A stretch of DNA of 64,000 nt from contig NZ_CP160402.1 of NCBI RefSeq assembly GCF_040730185.1, positions 7,316,001-7,380,000 of the forward strand. Reading direction: 5' to 3'. Of the stretch, positions 44,170 to 53,478 are shown piece by piece; position 1 is the first letter of the stretch, and every line of letters begins with the position of its first letter. Both the position numbers and the translations under genes were made by a program. Below the pieces are notes generated by a model. That model was given only the letters and a program-made list of their open reading frames with translations. It had not been told where the DNA came from and searched no databases. Source of the DNA: Streptomyces sp. Je 1-332. Lineage in GTDB: Bacteria > Actinomycetota > Actinomycetes > Streptomycetales > Streptomycetaceae.

Positions 44170-44823
44170 TCAGGTCCGCCGCAAGGTCAGCAGCCGCCGT
44201 CCGTCCGTCGTGCGCACCTCGTAGCGGGCGATGTCGTCGCGGGGCAGCGCCGCGCCGCCCCGGGTGGACAGCTCGGCGGACACCTCGGCCGCGGGCACCT
44301 TCCACGTCGTCACCGTCTGCTCGGAGCCGTCGGTGCCGACGGCGACGAGTTCGCAGATGTGGGCGCCCTCCGGGTCGCTGATGCGGAGCCCGATGTCCGT
44401 GCCCCAGGCGCGGCCCCGCGCCGTCAGGGTCGCCGAGACGCCCGTGCGGCCGTCGCGGGCGGATATCTGTTCCGGCCCCGGCCCGTCGGCCCGCAGAACC
44501 GCCGTCACGGGCGCCGCGAGCGCCAGTGCGACGCTTGCCGCGACCGCGCACAGCCACCGTCTGCGCCCGGCCCTGCGCAGCCGCCCGGTCTCGGCGAGCA
44601 GCCGGCCCGCGAGGCCCGGGCTCGGCACGGCCAGCGCTTCGACGTGGGGCGGCGTAAGGCGGTCGTAGGCGGCCAACTGCTGTGCTGTCGGGCCGAGTTC
44701 CTGGACCAGGGCCCGGCAGTCGGGGCAGTCCATGAGGTGGTCGTCGAAGCGGAAGGTGTCCGCCGCGTCGAGCACACCGAGCGCGTAGGCGCCGGCGTCG
44801 CGATGCCGCTCCAGGGACCTCAT
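44170..44823 (-). CDS. Zinc-binding anti-sigma factor (zf-HC2 type)
   Basis: 217 residues from ATG 44823 with AAGGAA upstream. The N-terminal domain has His7 and the His29-x3-Cys33-x2-Cys36 motif (HLMDCPDC) of the ZAS family, which clamps an ECF sigma factor. One membrane helix (RRWLCAVAASVALALAAPVT) follows, then an extracytoplasmic domain (about residues 112-217; GLRISDPEGAHICELVAVGT). It would hold a sigma factor at the membrane until a signal outside triggers release. No sigma-factor gene is next to it in this window, which is unusual. A dangling neighbour to the right (45001-45516) is on the same strand. Confidence 0.88.
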   Translation of the reverse strand: MRSLERHRDAGAYALGVLDAADTFRFDDHLMDCPDCRALVQELGPTAQQLAAYDRLTPPHVEALAVPSPGLAGRLLAETGRLRRAGRRRWLCAVAASVALALAAPVTAVLRADGPGPEQISARDGRTGVSATLTARGRAWGTDIGLRISDPEGAHICELVAVGTDGSEQTVTTWKVPAAEVSAELSTRGGAALPRDDIARYEVRTTDGRRLLTLRRT

Positions 44824-45000
44824 GGCGTTCCTTGCGTGACGATTCGGGCAGGGGTGAGTCGAGCGCGGGCGAGCCGAGCAGGGGTGGTTCCTGCCCTCCC
44901 GTACGCAGCGGACCGCCGAAACACTCAAGACGCCGGACGCGAACACGCGCGCGGTCCTTCAAACGCCTCGGCCGCGGTGCCGGAGCGCCCTGCCGTGGCG

Positions 45001-45516
45001 TCAGAACAGATGGATCGCCAGATGTCCGAGCGGCAGCCCCAGGCGCCAGGCCGCCGTCCACACCTTGGGCCCGTCGTCCTCGCCGCACGGTGACCCCCCG
45101 CCGGGCACCGCGTCGAGATCGGGCGCGAGCAGTTCCGTCTCCTCCAGCCACCGCCATGCCTGGTCGGCGAGTTCCAGGTCGGGCGCGGGTTCTCCGGAGG
45201 TGATCGCGTCCGCCGCGAGTGCGGCCATCCGCTCGCCCACCCAGTCCTGCCACGGCTGGTCGTACGCGGTCAGGGACAGCCAGGTCTCCAGCTGGGTGAC
45301 GACCCGGATGCCCGACAGCTCGCCCTTCGTGTCGGAAAGGAAAATAGTCAGGGCCAGAGCGTCACGCCCCGCGCGGTATTCGAAAGATGTCGGCGGCATC
45401 AAATCGCCGGTGCGCAGTAATTCGTCCGCGATGTACTCGGCGTACAACCACGCCATCGGCACGGCCAGTTCGCCATCACTCGGGCCCTCCGCGTTTCCTC
45501 GGCTCTCGTGCAGCAT
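45001..45516 (-). CDS. Hypothetical protein with an in-frame TTA codon
   Basis: 171 residues from ATG 45516, with GGAGGAAG upstream. The chain is soluble and acidic: VPMAWLYAEYIADELLRTGD, then YRAGRDALALTIFLSDTKGE, LETWLSLTAYDQPWQDWVGE and the C-terminal RLGLPLGHLAIHLF. I do not recognise the family. Leu33 (in DELLRTG) is encoded by TTA at 45420-45418, the only in-frame TTA I found in the window. In Streptomyces this codon needs the bldA tRNA, so translation is likely limited to late growth or development. Local base composition around 45340-45420 is also lower in GC than the neighbours. It is divergent from the CapA-like gene. Confidence 0.8.
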   Translation of the reverse strand: MLHESRGNAEGPSDGELAVPMAWLYAEYIADELLRTGDLMPPTSFEYRAGRDALALTIFLSDTKGELSGIRVVTQLETWLSLTAYDQPWQDWVGERMAALAADAITSGEPAPDLELADQAWRWLEETELLAPDLDAVPGGGSPCGEDDGPKVWTAAWRLGLPLGHLAIHLF

Positions 45517-45805
45517 CCCGTCTCGCCTTCCTCCGATCCGTGCGCGTCGCCGGCCTTTGGCCCCCCATCCGGAACACGGATGAGGACAGCCGATTACCCG
45601 GAGGGGCACCTGAGCAAGGCGCTTTACGGAGGCTTGACCCGGGCCCCGGTTTCGTCGCAGGTCGGAGCCGGTGTGTTCTTCGTGTCACATGGCCGGATGA
45701 TTTAAGTCCTTTTCGGGGACTATGACGGCATTGCTGCTTGACTCGACAGTGTGTCCGAATGTGGATTCGTTTCGCCGAATATCCCCCATTCATGGAGCCT
45801 GGTCG

Positions 45806-47050
45806 ATGACGCAGCGCACCCCGCAGAGAAAAGCCGTTCTGGCCGCGGTAATGATCGGAGCCACTCTCGCCGCGACGGCGGCCTGCACGGCGAATACGGA
45901 GCCCGCACAGGAACGGAAACCACAGCATCCGGGCGAAAGACACCAAGAAGGCGTCCGGGACGGTCATCGGGACGCTCCGCCCCCAGCTCCGTCGGCGGCC
46001 GGTGGCGGCCAGGACGCTCAGCGCCCCTTCACGCTCGTCGCCTCGGGGGACGTGCTCCCGCACTCCTCGATCATCGACAGGGCCAGCGCCGACGCGGGCG
46101 GCGACGGCTATGACTTCGTGCCGATGCTCAAGGGGGTGGAACCCGTCGTCGCCAAGGCGGACCTGGCGATCTGTCACATGGAGACGATCTACGGCGAGGA
46201 CGGCGACTACACGGGTTACCCCAGCTTCAAGTCGCCGCCCCACATCGCCCGTGCCCTCAAGGCGACCGGCTACGACTCCTGCTCCACCGCCTCCAACCAC
46301 ACACTCGACGACGGCGAAGCGGGGGTGAGCCGGACGCTGAGCGCGCTCGACAAGGCAGGCGTCAAGCACGCGGGCTCCGGCCGCACGGCCGACGAGGGCA
46401 AATCCCCCGCCTGGCTGCGGGCGGGCGGCGCGAAGGTGGCGCAGCTCGCGTACACGTACGGCACGAACGGTTATCCGCCGCCCAAGGACAAGCCCTGGAC
46501 GGTCAACCTCATGGAGCGCGAGCGGATCATCGCGGACGCGCGCGACGCGCGGAAGGCGGGCGCGGACGTGGTCGTCGTCTCGGTCCACTGGGGCACGGAG
46601 TGGCAGGACGAGCCGGACAGCCGCCAGCTGAGCCTCGGCAAACAGCTGACGGGGTCCCGCTCGCAGGGCCGCCCCGACATCGACCTCATCCTGGGCACCC
46701 ACGCGCACGTCCCGCAGGCGTACGAGAAGGTCAACGGGACGTGGGTCATCTACGGCATGGGCGACCAGATCGCCGGCGACATGATCAACCACGAGGGCGC
46801 GAACGACCCGCGCGGCAACCAAGGCACGATCGGCCGCTTCACCTTCGCCCCGCCCGCGAAGTCCGGCGGACGCTGGAAGGTCGACATGGCCGAGTTCATC
46901 CCCCAGTGGTTCAACACGGGCACGGGACGCGTGACCAATCTCAACGCGGCGCTGGACGACGGCGAGGACGTCGCCGACATCCGCGACCGGATCCGCCGGA
47001 TCGTCCTGAGCCGGGGCGCGGGGAAGGACGGCCTGGTGATGGGCAAGTAG
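45806..47050 (+). CDS. CapA family lipoprotein (metallophosphatase fold)
   Basis: 414 residues from ATG 45806, preferred over ATG 45722 because the signal peptide then starts properly (MTQRTPQRKAVLAAVMIG, lipobox TAAC). After a charged linker the CapA domain begins at FTLVASGDVLPHSS, with LAICHMETIYGEDG, SNHTLDDGEAGVSRTLSALD, VSVHWGTEWQDEPDSRQLSL and LILGTHAHVPQAYEKVNGTW. The fold is calcineurin-like phosphoesterase. CapA of Bacillus acts in poly-gamma-glutamate capsule export, but isolated CapA-like lipoproteins in actinobacteria have no assigned role. Confidence 0.88.
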   Translation: MTQRTPQRKAVLAAVMIGATLAATAACTANTEPAQERKPQHPGERHQEGVRDGHRDAPPPAPSAAGGGQDAQRPFTLVASGDVLPHSSIIDRASADAGGDGYDFVPMLKGVEPVVAKADLAICHMETIYGEDGDYTGYPSFKSPPHIARALKATGYDSCSTASNHTLDDGEAGVSRTLSALDKAGVKHAGSGRTADEGKSPAWLRAGGAKVAQLAYTYGTNGYPPPKDKPWTVNLMERERIIADARDARKAGADVVVVSVHWGTEWQDEPDSRQLSLGKQLTGSRSQGRPDIDLILGTHAHVPQAYEKVNGTWVIYGMGDQIAGDMINHEGANDPRGNQGTIGRFTFAPPAKSGGRWKVDMAEFIPQWFNTGTGRVTNLNAALDDGEDVADIRDRIRRIVLSRGAGKDGLVMGK

Positions 47051-47060
47051 CCGGGCTTCG

Positions 47061-47085
47061 CCGCCCGGCCACTCCGGCCGGGCGG
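47061..47085 (+). terminator. Terminator after the CapA-like gene
   Basis: A 10-bp perfect stem (CCGCCCGGCC / GGCCGGGCGG) with a 5-base loop starts 11 bases after the stop codon. Confidence 0.7.
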
Positions 47086-47127
47086 TGCCCGCCGGGTGTG
47101 GCCGGCCCGAGGACGGAGCGCGGCCAC

Positions 47128-47176
47128 ACCCCGTCAAGCCGTCTCACCCGATACCCCGTCAAGCCGTCTCACCCGA
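47128..47176. repeat. Two direct 24-bp repeats at a convergent junction
   Basis: ACCCCGTCAAGCCGTCTCAC followed by CCGA occurs at 47128-47151 and 47153-47176, a 25-base period. The second copy contains the stop codon of the large minus-strand glycosidase-like gene, so the duplication has kept or extended the gene end. Confidence 0.8.
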
Positions 47177-50093
47177 CCCGCACCAGCCACCCCCGGCCCG
47201 GCTCCACCCGCACCGCCTCGCCCGCGGCGAAACTCCGCTCAGGCTGGAATCCCTCGATCGCGGGCGCGTACGCGGTGACGGGCCCCGAGGCCGCGGTGAG
47301 GACGACGTCCACGGGCTCCGGAGACCACGAGGCGAGCGCCGTCACGGTTCCTCCGGGCCCCTCCCACGTGGTGGCGAGGACATCGTCACGCCCGGTACGT
47401 ACCGCAGGCGCGTCCGTGGCCCACCAGCCCGTCATCTCCGCCTCCGGGAGCCGGAGTCGGTCGAAGGCCCGCCACAGGGGCCGTACGTCCGTCATGGGCG
47501 CCCGCGCGGTCATCCCGAAGACGAGACCGCGCCAGGGATTCCCGCCGCCCTCCAGCATCTCGCCCATCAGACCGAACGGAATGCCCGAGATCTCGACGAG
47601 CCAGTACGCGGGATCGGCGCCGGCGGACCCGTCCGCGCCGTCGTAGTCGAAGAGCTCCCCCAGCCAGAGCCGGTCGACGTAGGGCAGCAGCTCCGCGTAG
47701 AGATTGGCACTGGAGGCGAAACCGTCCGGTTCGCGGTACTGGTTGCAGGAGTGCAGGTCGACCAGGGGCGGCGTCTCACCGGACGCGGAGAGGACCTTCC
47801 TGACCCGTTTCATGGTCGTCCGGTCGTACGCCACGTCGTCGAGGTAGAGCCCGTCGACACCGACGACCCGCCGCAGCCGCTCGATACCGCTCACATAGGA
47901 GTTGTGCCACCGCGAGTCGCCGGAGGTGACCACCGCGACGTCTCCCACGTCGGGGGCAACCCACCCGGGTACGTAGTCCCGGCCCAGATGTTCCCGCAGC
48001 CACGCGTGCCCGCCCCCGGGCCCGGACGCGAAGATCTCGTCGCCCAGCGCGGCGAGCACCGGCAACTCCGGTGTGTGGCGCGTCAGTTCGCGCACCGTGT
48101 CGTACACCTTGACCTGGATGCCGAGCCGGTGCGCCTCCTCGGTGTAGGAGCGCAGGGCGTCCGCGCCGAGGAGCGGGTCGTTGATGTACGGGTTGGGGGG
48201 CGTGGCGTGGTGCAGATTGGCGACGTTCGCGCCGTACTCGGCGATCTCCGTCGGCGAGGCGTACGCGTGGAAGTAACGCTCGGACAGCTGCCGCGCCGGG
48301 TCGATCGGCTTGAACGGCGTCAGGAGCAGCCGGAACTCGAAGCAGCGGCTCTCGCCCGCGCGCAGCGCGAGCGGCCCGCTGAAGGCGCAAAGGTGACGCA
48401 CCCCCTCGCTCGTCCGCAGCCGCACCCCGCCCGCCCCGTCTCCCGCCCAGGAGTGCGGTGTGCGCAGGGGCTTCTCTCGGTAGTAGTTGGTGTTGAGCGG
48501 CCGTGCGTAGTGCTCGTCACGCAGGCTCAGCTGAAGTCCCGCCGCCGGGTCGCCGAGCCAGAACGCGTCCTGGTTGCGGGTGGGCGTGTCCCACTCCCAG
48601 TCGTACGCCGCCGGACACGCCCGGCCCGTCAGGCCGAGCCCCATCGCGTACCGCGCGATCTCCTCGCGGACCGGCACGTCCAGCGTCACGTCGAGCTCGG
48701 TGTCGGCCGTCGCCTCTACCGTGGCGCGCACGACGAGGAATCCGTCCGCCTCCAACTCGCCCTCGGTGCGCAGGAGTACGTCGTGTCCCGCGGCCCGCGC
48801 CGACCAGCGCGCCCGCGCCGGGCCCGGCCGTTCCATGCTGAGCGGCCCGTGTTCCAGGCGGCGGCCGATGTCCAGGGTGACGGGTGCGGCGAGCAGGTCG
48901 CGAGGCGGTCCGTCGGCGCGTGTGACGGTCGGCGTGAAGGTGGAGACCAGTCGCCGGGGGAGTCCTTCAGGGCCGAGCTCGACCGTGCGGCCGAGCAGCG
49001 TCAGGCGCCGCCCGCCGGCTTCGGCCGCCGCCGTCTCGACCGGAGTGAACGGCGCCACCGGCTCGTCGTCCTGCGCGAGCGTCGAGTCCAGCCACCCGAG
49101 GCGCGAAAGCCGCCACGGTTCACCGGCGCCGCCGTCGGTGACGGCGTCCTGGCCGACGGTGAGACGCAGCGGCAGTACGCGCTCCGGGGCACCGGAAGCG
49201 CGGACGGCGATCTCCCCTTCGTACAGGCCGGGTTGAGCGTCCTCGGGAATCTGCACGCCGAACCACAGCGCCCCCGCGCACCCTTCGCTGACCGAGACGC
49301 GCCGCTCGAAGGCCTGCCCGCGCGCGTCGACGCCGTCCGTGCTGAGGCACCGTACGGCGAAGGGAAGCCCCCGGATCTCGCCGCGTAGGTCCGTCAGCTC
49401 CTGGAGCGCGTACACGCCGGCCTGCACCGCGTAGAACTCCCCCCGGTCGGCCGTGACGTCGAGCGGAGCGAAGGGGGTGGCCAGGGCCCAGCGGGCCGGG
49501 AGGCGTTCGTAGCGGCCGAGCGGATGGACGCGGTCCTCGCCGAAGAGGAGAAACCGCTCGTCGGCATGAGCCTGTTGGACACGGGAGCGCTCGTCGCCCG
49601 TCGCCGCGAAGCCGAGCGGTGCGAAGGAGTCGACCGCGCTCGCCGCCTCGTAGCCGAAGGCCTCGGCGCGCGGCAGCTTCTCCCATCCGAAGGCGTCGTG
49701 CAGGCCGCAGCGGTGCACCCAGCCGGGGTCCGCCGTCCGCGTCGGGGGCCGGTAGGCGGCCTGCGGATAGTAGGGCTTGCCCGTGTGCGCGTACGGGAGA
49801 TAGTGCACGGCGTAGGCTCCGGGGCCGTCCACCGGCTCGAAGGCGATGCGCCCCGTTTCGTCCGTGACCTCCACGGTGACGGTGTTGCGCACGCGTTCCC
49901 CGGAGGGCCCGATCACGATGACGTCCACCGCCGTGGGGTCCGGGTCCTGGCGGCGCCACGGCAGTTCGGCCGCCACGGCCGGGGCCGTGCTGTCGGTGGC
50001 GGCGGCTCGTACGAGAATGCGGTGGTTGCCGTAGACATCGCTGTCCCAGGAGCCGATCCCGCATGCCAGCTCCGGATGACCGGTCTCACCCAT
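47169..50093 (-). CDS. Large glycoside hydrolase-like protein (GH123_N/DUF6067-like), predicted cytoplasmic
   Basis: 974 residues from ATG 50093 with GGGGGAG upstream. There is no signal peptide. The first about 320 residues are beta-rich and include GALWFGVQIPEDAQPGLYEG, the type of module found before the barrel in GH123-like proteins. A second beta region (about 340-600) has KPLRTPHSWAGDGAGGVRL. The C-terminal third is a likely TIM barrel: HLGRDYVPGWVAPDVGDVAV, then VVGVDGLYLDDVAYDR with Asp752 and Asp753 as candidate catalytic residues, and LWLGELFDYDGADGSAGADP. It is divergent from a ROK regulator and near a CUT1 importer, so it probably acts on an imported oligosaccharide. The assignment is tentative and activity is unknown. 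Confidence 0.78.
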   Translation of the reverse strand: MGETGHPELACGIGSWDSDVYGNHRILVRAAATDSTAPAVAAELPWRRQDPDPTAVDVIVIGPSGERVRNTVTVEVTDETGRIAFEPVDGPGAYAVHYLPYAHTGKPYYPQAAYRPPTRTADPGWVHRCGLHDAFGWEKLPRAEAFGYEAASAVDSFAPLGFAATGDERSRVQQAHADERFLLFGEDRVHPLGRYERLPARWALATPFAPLDVTADRGEFYAVQAGVYALQELTDLRGEIRGLPFAVRCLSTDGVDARGQAFERRVSVSEGCAGALWFGVQIPEDAQPGLYEGEIAVRASGAPERVLPLRLTVGQDAVTDGGAGEPWRLSRLGWLDSTLAQDDEPVAPFTPVETAAAEAGGRRLTLLGRTVELGPEGLPRRLVSTFTPTVTRADGPPRDLLAAPVTLDIGRRLEHGPLSMERPGPARARWSARAAGHDVLLRTEGELEADGFLVVRATVEATADTELDVTLDVPVREEIARYAMGLGLTGRACPAAYDWEWDTPTRNQDAFWLGDPAAGLQLSLRDEHYARPLNTNYYREKPLRTPHSWAGDGAGGVRLRTSEGVRHLCAFSGPLALRAGESRCFEFRLLLTPFKPIDPARQLSERYFHAYASPTEIAEYGANVANLHHATPPNPYINDPLLGADALRSYTEEAHRLGIQVKVYDTVRELTRHTPELPVLAALGDEIFASGPGGGHAWLREHLGRDYVPGWVAPDVGDVAVVTSGDSRWHNSYVSGIERLRRVVGVDGLYLDDVAYDRTTMKRVRKVLSASGETPPLVDLHSCNQYREPDGFASSANLYAELLPYVDRLWLGELFDYDGADGSAGADPAYWLVEISGIPFGLMGEMLEGGGNPWRGLVFGMTARAPMTDVRPLWRAFDRLRLPEAEMTGWWATDAPAVRTGRDDVLATTWEGPGGTVTALASWSPEPVDVVLTAASGPVTAYAPAIEGFQPERSFAAGEAVRVEPGRGWLVRVG

Positions 50094-50119
50094 CTGTGCT
50101 CCCCCAAGGGCGCTATTTA

Positions 50120-50136
50120 TTAGGTAAGTTTCTCAA
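50120..50136. promoter_or_regulatory. Candidate ROK/NagC-type operator
   Basis: TTAGGTAAGTTTCTCAA is an imperfect 17-base dyad (complement TTGAGAAACTTACCTAA) in an unusually AT-rich stretch between the divergent glycosidase-like and ROK genes. It resembles the AGTTTCCTAA-type sites bound by actinobacterial ROK repressors. Confidence 0.5.
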
Positions 50137-50188
50137 TCGCTCCGGGTCACACTGGAGATCAACCGATCGCGCTGTCAAGGGGGACGCC

Positions 50189-51331
50189 TTGAATCGGGGA
50201 GACATGAGCGGGGACCCGTCACTGCTGCGCCGCCTGAACGCGGCCGCCGCCCTGCGTGTGCTGCGCGAGCGGGACGCGATGACCGTGCCCGAACTGGCCA
50301 CGCTCATCGGGGTGTCACGGCCCACGGCCCAGGACCTCACGGCCCAGCTCCTGCGCGAGGGCCGCCTGGTGGAGCTGACGCCGGGCAGCGGCAGCGTGGG
50401 CAGGCCGGCCCGCAGGTTCCGCTTCCGGGCCGAGGCGGCCCACGTCCTCGGCGTGGACATCGGCGCGCACAAGATCCTGGTGCACGCCGCGGACCTGCTC
50501 GGCCGCACCGTGGCCACCCAGCGCGTCGCCGTCACGCCCGAACTCCCGGCGGCCCGGCGCCTGGACGCCGTCCGCGAGGCGATCGCGGGCTGCCTCGCGC
50601 AGCCCGCCGCGGCGCACGTGCGGCCACTGGCGACCGGCGTCGGCACCAGCGGCATGGTGGACGCCGCGGGCCGGGTGGTGGAGAGCGACTCGCTGCCCCA
50701 GTGGACGGGCGTCGACCTCACCCGGGAACTCGCCGACCCCGGTCACGGCCCCGTCGTCGTGGGCAACGACATCCAGCTCGCGACCCTCGCCGAGTGCACC
50801 GGGGGAGTGTCGGTGGGAGCGGGCGACTGCGTGTACCTCTACGTCGGCAACCGCCTCGGCATCGGCCTGTGGCTCCGCGGCACGCTGCACCGCGGACACA
50901 ACGGCGCGGCGGGCGAGATGGTCGCCGGGGACGGCTGGGCGCGGTGCTACCAGCGGCTTCTCGACTGGTTCGCGGGGCACGACGGCGCGGACAGGCCGAC
51001 CCGCGAGAACGCCGCCCGCGCCGTGGTGACCGCCGCCGCGGCGGGCGACGGCGGCGCCAGGTACACCCTGCGTGCGTTCGCCGAGGGCCTCGCCGACAGC
51101 CTGGCCCGCCACGTCGCCGTGCTCGACCCGCAGTCCGTCGTGCTCGGCGGCGGCATCTCCCGCGCGGGCGCCCTGCTCAGCGAGCCGTTCGCGGCTCGGC
51201 TCGGCGAGCTCTGCCCCTACCGGCCGACCGTCCAAACCTCCGTACTCGGCGAGGAATCCACCGCAATCGGGGCAGCTCGTCTCGCACTGGAGCACATCGA
51301 CCACGCCGATCGGAAAAGTCCAACTCTCTAG
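50189..51331 (+). CDS. ROK family transcriptional repressor
   Basis: 380 residues if TTG 50189 is used (AAGGGGGA lies 4 bases upstream); ATG 50204 is an alternative. The N-terminal winged helix covers about 5-80 (LRRLNAAAALRVLRERDAMT, LIGVSRPTAQDLTAQLL). The ROK domain follows: VLGVDIGAHKILVHAADLLG (phosphate-binding loop), GNDIQLATLAECTGG, and RGHNGAAGEM. The usual ROK zinc motif CxCGxxGCxE is absent, as in several repressor-type members. It probably senses a sugar and controls the divergent glycosidase-like gene and the CUT1 importer genes that follow. Confidence 0.9.
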   Translation: MNRGDMSGDPSLLRRLNAAAALRVLRERDAMTVPELATLIGVSRPTAQDLTAQLLREGRLVELTPGSGSVGRPARRFRFRAEAAHVLGVDIGAHKILVHAADLLGRTVATQRVAVTPELPAARRLDAVREAIAGCLAQPAAAHVRPLATGVGTSGMVDAAGRVVESDSLPQWTGVDLTRELADPGHGPVVVGNDIQLATLAECTGGVSVGAGDCVYLYVGNRLGIGLWLRGTLHRGHNGAAGEMVAGDGWARCYQRLLDWFAGHDGADRPTRENAARAVVTAAAAGDGGARYTLRAFAEGLADSLARHVAVLDPQSVVLGGGISRAGALLSEPFAARLGELCPYRPTVQTSVLGEESTAIGAARLALEHIDHADRKSPTL

Positions 51332-51483
51332 GACCGGCGGGTGGTTGACGGGCGCGAGTCACGCTTCGATGATGTGGCTCTCTTTCGGCAAGTTGGCTTC
51401 TTAATCGGCCGGCTCTCGACTGCCGTCTCGGCTGTCGGCTGCCGTTTTACCGTTCCGTCGTGCCGCCAGGCCAGGGAGTACGT

Positions 51484-52485
51484 GTGACATCCCCAGCAAC
51501 GCAACGCAGGCCACGAGCCGCGTCGCCGCCACCGTCCGTGTCGGATCCCAAGTCCCCGAACCCGCCGCGCCACCGCCGCGTACCGCTCCGCGTCCGACTG
51601 CGGAACAACTGGGTGATGCTCGCCCTCATGGCCCCGGGCCTGCTCTTCTTCCTGTTCTTCTTCTACGTTCCGATGCTCGGCAACGTCATCGCCTTCCAGG
51701 ACTACCAGCCCTTCATCGGCTTCAAGGACAGCCCGCTGGTCGGCCTCGCCAACTTCCAGGAACTCTTCGCGGACCCGGCGTTCTGGGAAGCGGTCCGCAA
51801 CACCCTCGCCTTCGCCGCGCTCCAGCTGATCTTCTTCTTCCCCGCGCCGCTCGCCCTCGCCCTGCTCATCAACAGCCTGGTCAGCCCGCGCATCAAGAAG
51901 TTCGTACAGAGCGTCGTCTACCTCCCGCACTTCATCTCCTGGGTCCTGGTCGTCGCGCTCTTCCAGCAAGTACTCGGTGGCGCGGGCCTGTTCAGCAACT
52001 ACCTGCGCGACCACGGCATGTCCGCCCTGGACGTGATGACCGACCCCGGGACCTTCCCCCTCCTCATCACCGGCCAGGTGATCTGGAAGGACATCGGCTG
52101 GGGCATGATCATCTATCTGGCGGCGCTCGCCAGCGTCGACCAGAGCCTGTACGAGTCGGCGGCCGTCGACGGCGCCGGACGCTGGCGCCGCATGTGGCAC
52201 GTCACCCTGCCCGCCGTGCGCGGCGTCACGATCATGCTCCTTGTGCTGCGCCTCGGTGACGTCCTGTCCGTCGGCTTCGAGCAGTTCCTGCTCCAACGCG
52301 ACGCGGTCGGCGCCCGCGCCTCGGAAGTCCTCGACACGTACATCTACTACCACGGCGTCGTCTACGGCGACTGGGGCGTCGGCGCCGCCGCGGGCCTGGT
52401 CAAGGGCGTCGTAGGGGCCCTGATGATCTACGGCGCCAACAAGGTCGCCCACGCCTTCGGAGAGCACGGGGTGTACAGCAAATGA
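51484..52485 (+). CDS. CUT1 ABC importer permease (LplB type)
   Basis: 333 residues from GTG 51484 with AGGGAG 5 bases upstream. After a basic, proline-rich start (PPPSVSDPKSPNPPRHRR) the first helix is WVMLALMAPGLLFFLFFFYV. The LplB-type segment MLGNVIAFQDYQPFIGFKDS follows. About six helices are present, and the EAA loop is SLYESAAVDGAGRWRRMWHV. Its stop overlaps the next gene's ATG. It belongs to the oligosaccharide subfamily typified by LplABC and YtcP. Confidence 0.93.
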   Translation: MTSPATQRRPRAASPPPSVSDPKSPNPPRHRRVPLRVRLRNNWVMLALMAPGLLFFLFFFYVPMLGNVIAFQDYQPFIGFKDSPLVGLANFQELFADPAFWEAVRNTLAFAALQLIFFFPAPLALALLINSLVSPRIKKFVQSVVYLPHFISWVLVVALFQQVLGGAGLFSNYLRDHGMSALDVMTDPGTFPLLITGQVIWKDIGWGMIIYLAALASVDQSLYESAAVDGAGRWRRMWHVTLPAVRGVTIMLLVLRLGDVLSVGFEQFLLQRDAVGARASEVLDTYIYYHGVVYGDWGVGAAAGLVKGVVGALMIYGANKVAHAFGEHGVYSK

Positions 52486-53420
52486 GCAGCTTCGGATTCC
52501 CCCTGCGTTCCCCGCGGCCCCGCGGGCAACGGCCCCGCGAGGAGCGGCCCGCCTGGGAAGAGCCGCCGACGAAGATCGGCTCGGCCGCCAAGGCCGTCGT
52601 CATCACCGTCATCTGCGCCGTGATGATCCTGCCCTTCCTCACGGTCCTCTCCACGAGCCTCGCCTCCCGCGAGGAGATCACCGAAGCGGGCGGCTTCGTG
52701 CTCTTCCCCACGGACCCGACCCTGGAGGCGTACGAGACGATCCTCTCCGGTGGCATCGTCTCCCGAGCCGTCGTCGTCAGCGTCCTGATCACGCTCGTCG
52801 GCACGGCACTCTCGCTCCTGACGACGATCGGGCTCGCGTACGGCCTCAGCAAACGCGGCGTCCCCGGCAGCAAGCCGATCCTTTTGCTCGTTCTCTTCAC
52901 GCTCCTCTTCGTGCCGGGCATGGTGCCCATGTACGTGGTGGTCAAGGAGCTCGGACTCCTCGACTCCTACTGGTCGTTGATCCTCCCGGTCATGATCAAC
53001 GCCTTCAACCTCGTCGTCCTGCGCGCGTTCTTCATGAACATCCCCGAGGAGCTCTACCAGGCGGCGCGGATCGACGGCGCGGGCGACTGGCGGATCCTGA
53101 CCCGTATCGTCCTTCCGCTCTCCAAGGGCGTCGTAGCCGTCGTCGGTCTCTTCTACGCGGTGACGTACTGGAACGCGTTCTTCAACGCCATGCTCTACCT
53201 CAACGACTCCGGCAAGTGGCCCATCCAGCTGGTCCTGCGCACGTACGTCGTCCAGGGCAAGTCCATCTCGGGCGACCAGCTGGGCGTCAGCCACATGCCG
53301 CCGCAGCAGTCGATCTCGATGGCCGTCGTCATGATCGCGCTCATCCCGATCCTGCTGCTCTACCCGTTCCTGCAGAAGTACTTCACCAAGGGCGTGCTCA
53401 CCGGCGCCATCAAGGGCTGA
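52482..53420 (+). CDS. CUT1 ABC importer permease (LplC/YtcP type)
   Basis: 312 residues from ATG 52482, overlapping the previous stop by ATGA. The N-terminus is Arg/Pro-rich. Helices include AVVITVICAVMILPFLTVLS and ILLLVLFTLLFVPGMVPMYV. The EAA loop is ELYQAARIDGAGDWRILTRI, and the conserved WNAFFNAMLYLNDSGKWPIQ is typical of the YtcP group. It pairs with the upstream permease. Confidence 0.95.
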   Translation: MSSFGFPLRSPRPRGQRPREERPAWEEPPTKIGSAAKAVVITVICAVMILPFLTVLSTSLASREEITEAGGFVLFPTDPTLEAYETILSGGIVSRAVVVSVLITLVGTALSLLTTIGLAYGLSKRGVPGSKPILLLVLFTLLFVPGMVPMYVVVKELGLLDSYWSLILPVMINAFNLVVLRAFFMNIPEELYQAARIDGAGDWRILTRIVLPLSKGVVAVVGLFYAVTYWNAFFNAMLYLNDSGKWPIQLVLRTYVVQGKSISGDQLGVSHMPPQQSISMAVVMIALIPILLLYPFLQKYFTKGVLTGAIKG

Positions 53421-53478
53421 ACTCCCTTTCCCGTTCCCGGAAACTTCTCGCTCCCTGACACCCTTTGCGGAGATTCCC

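Noticed and set aside
45722..45805. Longer start for the CapA-like protein at ATG 45722
   Set aside because: It would place 28 hydrophilic residues before the lipoprotein signal, which would then not work as one.
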